Shown here: in pieces, positions 44,508 to 55,017 of the stretch
Layout: the number at the start of each line of letters is the position of its first letter
How positions within the stretch are numbered: position 1 is the first letter of the stretch
DNA from: Ganoderma boninense
Taxonomy: Eukaryota > Basidiomycota > Agaricomycetes > Polyporales > Polyporaceae
NCBI GenBank assembly: GCA_002900995.3
Contig: CM035304.1
Coordinates: 3,605,612 to 3,669,611 of the forward strand
DNA: 64,000 bases
Reading direction: 5' to 3'
Translations under genes and position numbers: made by a program
The notes under the pieces: generated by a model
What the model was told of the DNA's origin: nothing
What the model saw: the letters and a program-made list of their open reading frames with translations, nothing else
The model's database searches: none

Positions 44508-47500
44508 ATGTCAACTACCAAGCGTCCCCATATGCGCGTTGCTATGTCTACAGGTGGCAAGCCGTAAGTGTTATTTTGTACTTGTTGTCTCTATCCCAAC
44601 ATTCACCATGTTTGTCTTGTAGCCCTACCAAACCCATCCTCCCTATCCTCACTGACAGTGAGCATGAGGACAATGGAGACCCTGTTCCAACGCCTGTCCG
44701 TAGCACTCGGGGCAGAGGCCGTGGGCGAGGTCGAGGTCGAGGGTATGTGTTCTATGTCTTGTTTACTGGTGCAAGATGTTGACTCTACATATTCTAGGCG
44801 AGGAACTCCTTCAACACGTGCTACTGTCACTCGAGCTGCTACAAAGTAAGTTGTTCATTTTGTTCAGCTAAATCTTTGCTGAAAGGATGTTTATCAGGGC
44901 CTCTAGAAAGGCTATGTCTGACTCTGATGCTGGGGATGACCCGGCTGATGTCAAGACATCCAACAGCCCTTCTGAGGAGGATGCGGATGAAGTAGCATCT
45001 ATGCGTACTCCATCCAAGCATGGCCGTAAGGCACAATCCAAGTATGTTTTCTGTTAACACTGCTCACCATTCTTGTTCTGACTTGCTTTTTCTTGCACTA
45101 CAGGGACATTGAGGAGAATGACGTGGCACCTGTTAAGCGTGGGCGTGGTCGTCCTCCCAAGACCAAAGCAGTCAAGAGGTAAGCCACTTGTTTGTTGCTA
45201 CATTGCTATTAATCTCATGCACTGCAGTCCGGAGGTAGTCTCCAGTGATGAGGAAGATAAGCCTATTGCGCCCAAGGCTAGGTCTAGCACCAAGCCTCGG
45301 AAGACAGCCATAAAGAAGGAGACCACTGGCAAGGACAAGTTGTAAGTTGCATCCTTTGATATTGTTGACTAGATATGCTGAACAGCCTATAGAGTAGAAG
45401 AGACTCTTCAAAAGACCCCTAAGAAGCAGGTTGTGCAGAACCAGCAGTATGACACGTACGTTTGTCTCTATCTTTAGCATTCCACATATTGCTCAGAGCT
45501 GCCTACTTAGTGTCAAGTCTACTATCAAGTCCAGTGCTCAGGTTCCCCAGTCTATTGACTCGTAAGTGTCTCTGCTATACTTTGTCAAGATTGTTTCTCT
45601 GACCTTGTATTCACAGTGAAGCTGATGCTCGTCGTCCCAATCCATGGCCTCCAGTCATGAGGACACCCAAGTATGCCCTTGTCTTCTCTCTTACTATCTA
45701 TGTTTTTGACATTCTAGCAGGATGGATAGGACTCGTAGTGACAGTGTGGAAGTTGTCTCTCCTGAGAGCCCCTCACCACGGTATGTTATATCTTTGATAT
45801 TTGCGTGTTACAAGTTCTAATGTATCAATGTCAAGCAAATCCTCTACCCCTCACAGGAAGCGTGCCAAGGCCTCTTCTCAAAAGTGTTCCACTAATGTGT
45901 GAGTATTATGTGCTCTACAATCTTGTCCTATAATTTAAACATCCTGTAGTGAGTCCTCTGAAGAGGAGTCAGGCTATAACTCTGAAGATGAGCATCCATC
46001 ACCTACTAAGAAGCTCCGCCAGCAGTGAGTCTATATTTCTAACTAGTTGGAAGGCCTCTCTCTGATAACATAATATATATAGTTCTCCAGAGCTAGAGTA
46101 CGATCCTATGCCCAAGACTTCTAAGACTTCCAAGGCTGCCATTCGGTAAGCAACTGATCTTTCTTACATTTAGCTGTCTTCTCTTATTATCTGTAAAGGG
46201 CTAGGGGTTTTGAAAAGGCTGAGGTTGTTATCACCAGCAAGTCTGCTCGGCAGGCTACAACGAAGCCTACTCCTGCAACCACAAAGAGGGGAAAGGTCAA
46301 CAGTGGAAGCATTCTGAGTGGCAAGGCCAAGTCAACTAAGGCTCCTGAGTGCGTTTTATATCAGTTCTAATTTCTATTGATGTTGATGTTCCACTTAGCT
46401 CTGCTTCCGACTTCTTCAACAAGTCACCAGTCAAGTATGTCTACTTCGTATACATGTTTCTATCCTCTAACTAGCTTTCTATTGTAGGCCTCCCAAGAAG
46501 GGTCGTAACTTGTTTGTGGATGATGAAAGGTGTGTGTTTTCTCTACACATCTTTCTTGTCCCTATCTGACATGTTTTAGCCTGGATAATGTGGTTGGAAG
46601 CAGCGAAGAGCCTGAGAGGTACACTTTTATTATTGGATCTTCATTGTAGAACATAGGACTTATGTTTGTTTAATTAGCGACCTCTCCGCCATGTGTGTAG
46701 ACTCTGACAGTGAGAAGAGGGCACTGCAGTCAGGATCTCCTCCTCCTGAGTACACATCTGCAAATCAAGACGCCACCTACATCTCTTCCAAAAAGGGAAA
46801 GAAGCCTCGTGCACCTACTCCTTACTCTGACTCTGAGGATACAACTACCAGCCAGATGAGTATGTATCTGTTGTCATTGTTGTTTCTAATTTTTATCCTT
46901 ATACCACTGCTCCCTAGACGTCATGTCCCTCCTGACTCCCCAAAAGCCCGTGCATGCCAACAACCGCTATCCTCATGTTGCCGACCTCATTGACCTTTCA
47001 AGCAATCCAGATATGAATGAACGTCTGCCCCATTTGAAGTGAGTTGTTCTCTGCTTTGTGCTCTTCTTACTTTGCTGATGTGTAAAGGATATACAGGGAT
47101 GTTGTCGTGACCTATGCCGACAACCGCTCATTCTGGACTGGAGACGTTCACAAAACTGTGCTTAACATTTCTGCCTACAAGATGCATCCTGCGTATGTCT
47201 ATCATACTTCTTGTTAAGGTGCTTTTCTAACAACTACATCATCTAGGGCTATACTTTATGCTATTGGCCTCAGGGGCAGCTTGAAGGATGGCGTCATCAA
47301 CCCTGCTCGTTGGGAACCTTCCAATGCCACCAGCATCCGTGGCAATGGTAATGGTACTTCTCGGGTTCTTGCTATAGATGGCCTGCATGGTTCTCGTCGT
47401 GTGGTTGTTGCTACTTTTGGCACGGTGCTCCAGAGTGACATCGTCAAAAGCACTCCATCCTATGTTGGCAGCACTCAGCAGGTACAGCAGGTGATCTTGG

Positions 47501-48172
47501 CCCCTTTTGAGCATGAGTGGACACGTATCTGCCGCTTCTATGGTACTGTGTTCAACAAGTACGAGTTCAACATTTCTATTTTTGGTCCTAGGATCATGGG
47601 TGGAAATGGAGACGAGCGTATGCATGGTCTTCAAATCAGGAGCTGGCCTTCTGAGAAGTCTTCAAACAGTCCCCAGGCTATTGGTATGTGGTTCTATTGC
47701 ATTACAGCTTATAGTCTATGTTCTAATGTTTGTTCTTGTCAGCTATGAGCAATTCTGGCTTTGTTGTCTCTCGTGCAGGGGGCGACAGTCAGTCAGAGGG
47801 CAACCGAGCTTCTAGATCGACTGCTAGTCCTGATCAGAGCTTCCATGCCATGTCTTCACAGACTGCTTGGCCTGTAAACACTCCAAGTATGTCAACATTG
47901 TCACTTGTATACTTGTTGTTATACTCATACACCTTATTATAGTTCCCATTTGGGATGCACGTCCCCAGTTCCTGAGCGGCAAGTACCTCATGGATGGTAT
48001 ATTCTCCATTGAGGACACTTTCAAGCTGCCCAAGCTAGAGGGTGAGGATCTGCAGCATGGTGACATTGCCTTGATCTACCATAGCGTTACAATGTATCCC
48101 AAGGACAAAACAACAGCCATGGGGCTCAGCTTTGGTCTTTATGGGGCTGTTTTGATTGGTCGTCCTACCTAG
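44508..48172 (+). CDS. AT-hook protein with more than 20 small exons (copy 1)
   Basis: ATG at 44508 (MSTTKRPHMRVAMSTGGKP) and TAG at 48170-48172. About 24 exons, many of only 12-25 codons, separated by 45-70 bp introns. Low-complexity, charged first half with an RG repeat (RSTRGRGRGRGRG) and an AT-hook VKRGRGRPPKTK (about 45134-45165), then Ser/Pro-rich segments such as VEVVSPESPSPR and EDEHPSPTKKLRQQ. The C-terminal half looks folded: DVVVTYADNRSFWTGDVHKTVLNISAYKMHP, VLQSDIVKSTPSYVGS, ILAPFEHEWTRICRFYG, PIWDARPQFLSGKYL and the end HGDIALIYHSVTMYP to LYGAVLIGRPT. Likely a nuclear DNA-binding protein. A diverged homologue lies at 55018-57733 with the same exon plan. I do not know a name for the C-terminal domain. 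Confidence 0.6.
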
Positions 48173-48800
48173 TCCTCTTGTTGTTACTGCATAATCTTCC
48201 TATCTCTATCCTGCATTCCACTCCACTCAGTCTCTCATTCTATCATATAGCTATGCATCTCCTCTTACATATGCTCTCCATTGCTGTCATGTTTACATTC
48301 TCTTCTGACTCTGTTTTATTTACTGGTCAACACTTTTCTTCTATACTCTTCAACTTCACTGCACACATTGTTTCTTCACCTCCTCCCTGTTTTTGTCTTA
48401 GATGTTGAACATCTGGTAGTTTCTATTACCACATTATTTTGATCATTTGCTATATACTTTGTAGGCATCTTGTGGTCTTTGTACTCTGGTAGTATACTAA
48501 TAAGATGTCTGTGTTATAGCACTATAAAATGGTGTGCAACAGTGACCTGGTCAAATGCAGTATGGTATGTTCCTAGATATTTTATTGTCTTTGACGTTCA
48601 GTTAGGCAGATTAGGCACACAATATAAAGTAACCCAACAGCTTGTAAAAGGAGTGTAGAAAGTACAGCAAAAGTATACCACTTCATTCTCTCAAAGCTAA
48701 TAATGAAATAACAACTACTTGTTAGAGACTACTACATCTTTTGTGAGGCAATCTAAAATTGCCATCCTACATCATACAGCTCTCTCAAGCAGAAACAACT
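48173..48800. other. AT-rich stretch, nothing assigned
   Basis: No credible ORF or RNA; probably the 3' flanks of the convergent genes on either side. Confidence 0.4.
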
Positions 48801-48805
48801 ATATC

Positions 48806-49843
48806 TCATTTGTTGACAAGAATGAACATTAGCTTGACATACCAAGCAATTATTTTTGCAACCTGATTTTCACAAGGATTGTTGTCCAACATCATCTTCT
48901 CTAGTGTTCCAGGTAGAAGGAGGAAAGAAAGGATGTGATGAAAGTTGGTTGGAGTGTATGGTAAAGAGGAAAGGTATAGGTTGATCCCTGGAGTTTGGAC
49001 TATAACTTCAGTGCTGTAGCTAAAGTGGGTACCAAGCTTCCAGCCACAATCAGTAATAGGGCCCCATCCAAGGTTAGATGCCAGTAAAGAGAAAGATGAA
49101 GGCATTGCTACTCCTGTAGTGTTTATGTGTATAGCCTAAGAGTAACAACCACCAACACCTTGATTGAGTCCAACAGCAAACCACTTAGGATATGGGGGAG
49201 AGGATGGGAATGTAGAAGCATGTGGAGTGTAGGCAGATGAAGGGTTTTTAAGCATGGTCCAGCTTTGTTTGGCATACTTATCTTAAACTTCAGCTGGATG
49301 CATTGTAGCATCCAATGTAAGAGACACTCTACGGTTGAATGTAGTATAGGGATAGAGTGAGACAGCTGTGTTATAGGTGATGATGTTCATGACACAAGCT
49401 GTTGAAAGCAATATTATTGTCAAATTTTGTTGAAACACATGTTATTAACTCACTAGAATAGAAAGCCAGTGTGCAAGAGAGAAGGATACTTGTAGGACAA
49501 CAACCTAGACCAAGTGTACATCCTTGTCTGTCATGTAATATTGGGACATATAGATAGTGCAGATGTACTTAGAGTTCTAGACTGGTAGTCAGGCTTCTTG
49601 TTATCCTCAATGTCAGGTATAATATCAAGTGTGGCCAAGATATGCTGGGCATCTTTTAGTGAATACTTCAGTTGCCACTCTTGTGGTGTGTAGATGCAGC
49701 CCTGACTGAGAATATAGGCCCTAGAGATTAAAAGGGTGTTGTTGAGAAGGATATAGAGACCAAGATCAGAGTTGGGATAGTAGGAGCCATTCATAAACTG
49801 TAGGGCAAATAAACTGGAGATATTATGAGTTTGTGCCATAAGC
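48806..49843 (-). CDS. Hypothetical gene or gene relic, minus strand
   Basis: Minus-strand blocks: MAQTHNISSLFALQFMNGSYYPNSDLG to LATLDIIPDIEDNKKPDYQS (49843-49560), RRVSLTLDATMHPAEV (about 49330-49280), KQSWTMLKNPSSAYTPHAST (about 49265), and SFSLLASNLGWGPITDCGWK to TLEKMMLDNNPCENQVAK (49100-48850). Some intron edges are plausible but not all phases close. Very AT-rich. Not recognised; may be decayed. Confidence 0.3.
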
Positions 49844-49850
49844 AATCAGA

Positions 49851-50774
49851 AGGATACAGTGGTCTTTGAAGAAGCATGGGAGTCAACAATTGATGTTATT
49901 GGTCCTCAACTTTTACACTGTATTATAGGTTATGTAGTTGATGTGGGACAGCCTAGTAAGCTGAGCAGGTTGGATGTGTGACAGAATGTTGTTGCAGATA
50001 CAAGGCACACCCATAGAGTAACCTAAGATGTCTAGGTCTCCTCAAAGAACAGTGGGCGGAGAGGACATAGTTATTCTAATATATCATGAGAATAGATGCT
50101 GTTAGTAGGTGTATATCCATTGGGTAAGGTTAGATATTCTACCTTGGTTTTAGATAAGATAGAACAGAAATGTTGAGTAAAGAGAGACACAAGTGCTAAC
50201 GTCAATACAGGAGATTTACTGGGCGCTTATGAGCAGACATTCAAGAGATAGTCATGTGACAAAGTTCCTGCGCTTGAGTACTGGTCACCTGATCACATGT
50301 TGAACTTTGGACGTTTGGGTCCACCTGCCTTCCTCCTTCAAGACTATCACCTATATGCTTACTATGAAGCCTGCCACACACCTTCTTCTCTTGATATGGA
50401 TATTATCCTATCTTACATGGCAGTCTAATAGCCAGCCATGTATGAGAAACATATCCAATCTATACTCACCCAAACCCAAGATGTTGACATGTGGTAAGCC
50501 GCATTAACTGTATACTTGTACCATACGCTAACACTATTCCAATTCCAAATAGATTGGTACAATCAGGAGGATTATCATTCTTCCTTGTATTTACTGTCAC
50601 ACACAGCAGAGACATTTCCATATAACTCTCTACATCTTCAAAAAGATGTTAGAGATGTAACCTATGGTGCGTCAGCTAATGATAAACAACTTTATACCAA
50701 CTTATATATGGTGTATAGGGTTATTATCCAGTGACATACCAAACATATCATCCCGGTGGGATGGGGGTTTATCA
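49851..50774. other. AT-rich stretch upstream of the Helitron
   Basis: Short ORFs only (for example one near 50300 starting MLNFGRLGPPAFLLQDYHLY). GGGCGCTTAT near 50219 is the inverse of ATAAGCGCCC near 39993, a possible end pair of a 10 kb unit. Confidence 0.3.
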
Positions 50775-50930
50775 GGCACCCTCTTGACAAGCACTGAGCC
50801 CCTTGTGGGCAGGGTTATGGGCACTCTCTTGACAAGCACTGAGCCTCTGGAGGACAACGAGGACGACATTGGACGTAAACTAATCAAGAAAAGGTGGCAG
50901 GGTTATGGGCACTCTCTTGACACGTTTTGT
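50775..50930 (+). repeat. Short interrupted repeat just before the Helitron ORF
   Basis: GGCA(C/T)CTCTTGACAAGCACTGAGCC-type words at 50775 and 50819, and CAGGGTTATGGGCACTCTC at 50810 and 50898. The last copy overlaps the assigned Met at 50905, so that start may be artificial. Confidence 0.75.
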
Positions 50931-53900
50931 GCAGTTCAGTAGTGCTATATGGACACCCATCTTTTGGACACCTATGTCTTTGTTAGCGGACATGCTACCA
51001 CTGGAATATGAGTATGTATGGCATAACAAATTATTTCTATACACATGGTCTTATTCTAAACGTCTAGTAAAACGTGTTTATGTCAAACTATTTCAAAACA
51101 TTGTATCTGCTACTGATTATAAAGCAGCAATCTTGAAGCTTTATAGTTTAGAGAGTGCAAAATGTTGGAAGAGATATCTATCTTATCCAGTACTTAAAGG
51201 TGGTGCTCCTCTACCTAAACAAATAAGATGTCCAGCTGAGCAGCGATGGTCTGCAGACTGTATTGGCTCTTATATAGTCAATGGTATAGTAGATTCTAAT
51301 AAGGATTACCGATATGCTAGTTGTGTATTGCAGAGTCTACCTATAACTTCTTCTGACATGATTACAGCAAATATTCCTTTGCAGAGTATTGTAGATAAGC
51401 TTTCTAAGCCTAGTCTACTAGATATAGCACAAAAACACCACATACAAGGAATTTCTATAAAGACCAATAAGAAGAGTTTAGTAAATGCATTGAAATCCCA
51501 CACCTGTTTGTGCTCTGAAGACCTTGTATATATGTTTAGAGCAATAGACAAACATGTTTCTGCCAAAATAAGAAACCAGCATTTACGTACAAAGCAAAAA
51601 TCCTCTAAATCTGTGCCAGTGATAAGCTCACCATTTCCTCCAACTCCACCATCAAAACCTTTGGTTGCTAATATCATAAGAAACTTTGTGAAGGCTATAG
51701 ATCCTAGTACACATAAAGAATCAGCTTGTGCAGTGTGTGGATTGCTAACTGCTAAACTACAGCTAAGTAGATTAGAAGATGTAGAATTTGACAGAGATAT
51801 TCTTATTCCAGAGCAACCAGTAACTCGCAAAGAACGTACAAATATGAAGGACCCTATGCACTATATTCTAGGGCCAGTAATGATTCCAGACTGCAATGAC
51901 ATCTGCTCTACTTGTCTATCTGACCTTGTAGAAGGCAAGTTGCCAGTCAACAGTCTGGCTAATGGGTTGTGGATAGGTGAAGTTCCTGATGTTCTCAAAG
52001 ATCTCAGCTGGACAGAAAAGTTGTTGATATCTAGAGTCAAACACAACATGTGTGTGGTTAAAGTCCATGTGTCTGGCATGTCAAAAATGAAGGCCAATGT
52101 GGTCAGTCACTCTCTGCCTATGCCCAAGATTTATTCTGTTTTGCCTCCACCCAAAGAAGAGCTTGATGATGTCTTAGCCTTTATATATCTGGGACCAAAT
52201 GTTCCTACTGAGAAAGACTATAAATGTACTCCTATGCTTGTAAGACGTAACAAGGTGGCCCTAGCATTAGAATGGCTCAAACTCAACCATGTAGACTATG
52301 CTGACTTGGATATTTCCTATAACAATCTAAACTCATATCCAGAGGATGAACCACCTGTCATTGTCAACTTTACCAAGACCACTGGATCTAACCAAGACTC
52401 TGAATCCACTGCTGTGAATAATCTGGATGAAGATGAAGGCACAGAGGAGGGTGACTGTCCTTTTATTGTCCATGGCCTAACAGGAAAAACCTTGGAACAT
52501 CTAGGGAAAATCAGGCCTTATGAGATCACAGCTCGTGCTGTTGAGCATTTCAGATCTGGAGGCAAGGTGTTGGGCATAGGTCAGCACAAGGAACCTGAGA
52601 GTTTATACAACAATTCACAACTATATCCACAGATGTTTCCTTGGCTCTTTCCTTATGGACTAGGTGGGATGAGAAACATTAATGGTACACACAAGGTATC
52701 AGAACAGAAACGCAAGGAACAGCTGCTGATGTACCATGATAAACGGTTTCAACTTGAGCCCCTGTTTCCATTGGTAGCCTTGAACCATGAACAAATCAAA
52801 AGCTCAACTACAGCAGGATATTTACTTGCAGATAAGAACAAATTCCATGATATTGCTCATAGGTTGATGACCATCAATGAGCGAGTATTGGCAAGCCTTA
52901 TTGAACGCATGAAACATGGTAGTGTAAAGCCAGAAACAGATGACGAGAAAAAATGTTTCCATCTGCTCTCAGATCTAGACCATGTAAACTACAAAGTGCA
53001 AGGATCTGTAACTAGCAAGAAATACATGCGCAATGAAATATGGTCTCTTGTATCCTACTTAGGTGCTCCTTCTTGGTTTGTAACCTTTGCTCCTGCAGAT
53101 GTGAAGCATCCACTAGCACTATACTTTGCAGATACTAACCAGGAGTTTATTCCAGAATTCAGAAACAAAACAGAGCGCATGAATCTCATTGCCAACAATC
53201 CTGTGGCTGGTGCTAGGTTTTTCAAGGTGATGGTAGACATGTTTATCAAGCATGTTCTTGGTGTGGGATTAGACAGACCAGGGTTATATGGTGAAACATC
53301 TGGCTATTATGGCACTGTAGAGCAACAGGGACGTCTCACATTGCACCTCTACATGCTTGTCTGGATTAAAAATTCACTCAGCCCTCAAGAGATTCGCAAT
53401 AGGATTATGGATCCAACTTCTGATTTTCAGACAGCCATAGTAGAGTATCTTGAGAGTGCCCATCAAGGTGAATTTATTAGTGGTACCATGGACAGTGTAG
53501 CAGCAGATATTCAGAAAAGAAAGGAAAACAATCCTACCCATATATGTCCTACAGAAACATTGCCTCAGCCCCCACCTGCCGAGTGTCTGATAGAACATGT
53601 AAATGACCAGGAAAGGAGTCAATGCCAGACATGCATAGACTACTCTGCATGGTGGACAAAATATGTAGAAGAAGTTGATGAAATTTTATATCAGTCTAAT
53701 CGGCACATGTGCCGTCAACGACCCTCTAAGTACCGCAAACAAGGGCAGGGAAAGAAGGCAGAAAAGGTTCCCATAATAGACATGAAGAAAAAGGGTGAAT
53801 ACGACAACCGTGGCTGCACTGATCCTGAGATAGGAGTATGCAAAGCCAGATTTCCAAGAGAGACATATTCACAGACAGCTGTTGATCCAGAGACGGGGGC

Positions 53901-54917
53901 TTTGCTTATAAAGAAAGGTGAAGCTTGGCTCAATACATTTACCCCTGCTGTATCTTATATGTTGCGTTGTAATCATGATGTTACTAGTTTACTTTCAGGC
54001 ACTGCAATCAAGTCTGTCATTGCTTATGTTGCAGACTATATTACCAAAACACCCCTAAAGACACATGTGATGTTCAAGTCTATACAGCAGGTGTTTGAGC
54101 GTAATACTGAACTGTTGGGCAGTAAATCATCAACCAGAGACAAAGCCAGGTCTATTATCACAAAAATAGTCAATGCCCTAACAGCATCTGCAGAAATAGG
54201 AGGGCCTATGGCTGCAATGTATCTTCTCAAACATCCAGACCATTATACTGGCCACAAATTCAAGACATGCTTCTGGAAAAGCTATGTGTCTGAAGTGATG
54301 AAGGCCTGGGATGACTCTGCAGCTATAGGAGAAGAACAAAAAACAAAGGTCATGCTGGGTATTAAAAAATCAGGCCAACAGCAGCAGATAGTGGCTCTGT
54401 CTCCAGTAATTGACTACATGTGGAGGCCTGCACAATATGAAGATATATGCTTATATGACTGGATACGACTGCATGACAAAACAAAGATGGCCAGAAAAAG
54501 AAAAAGCAAGAAACCTGACTTTGCAGAACCTGTAGATGATGTGGAATGTGACAGTGAGTTTGAAGACAACTATGATATAGATGATAATTGTGACAATGTG
54601 GAGCAGCAAGAGATTGCTGAGGATATCTGCTTTCAACATAGTGATGCAGAAGAGGAGGATGGAAAACTGAAAGGAGGGGCACATCCACTGGCTGAAGAGG
54701 AGGAAGAGTCTGAAGATGAGCTGCTGCTGACTACCAAATCTACCAAAGCACTGGCTGTAGACATTGAGCAGTTCAAGCAGAAGCTAGAGCCTAAGACCAA
54801 GTCCAAGTATGTGAAGTTCCATCCCAATCATCCCCAGTACAACACACACCAAGTGTTGTTATTAGATGAGAGTCAGGGATTGGTGCCCAACTTTGTCATC
54901 CCATCCCTTCGTCGTGA
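50905..54917 (+). CDS. Helitron replication-initiator protein (3' part lost in assembly gap)
   Basis: One open frame of more than 1330 codons. Residues about 275-480 (CAVCGLLTAKLQLSRLED; CNDICSTCLSDLVEG; GLWIGEVPDVLKDLSWTE) match the DUF6570 region upstream of fungal Helitron cores. The Rep (Helitron_like_N) domain spans about 560-1060: GQHKEPESLYNN, YPQMFPWLFPYGLGG, PSWFVTFAPADVKHPL, then GTVEQQGRLTLHLYM, where the HUH motif reads His814-Leu-Tyr816. The candidate catalytic tyrosines are Y1041 and Y1045 of AYVADYITK. An acidic segment follows (about 1210-1310). The frame reaches FVIPSLRR and then 100 N, so any Pif1-like helicase is not visible. No internal stop. The HLY change may abolish metal binding. 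True start uncertain. Confidence 0.85.
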
Positions 54918-55017
54918 NNNNNNNNNNNNNNNNNNNNNNNNNNNNNNNNNNNNNNNNNNNNNNNNNNNNNNNNNNNNNNNNNNNNNNNNNNNNNNNNNNN
55001 NNNNNNNNNNNNNNNNN
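54918..55017. other. Assembly gap, exactly 100 N
   Basis: One hundred N, a conventional length for a gap of unknown size. It separates the CpG-poor Helitron from the CpG-richer AT-hook copy 2, so adjacency of the two sides is not proven at base level. Confidence 0.98.
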
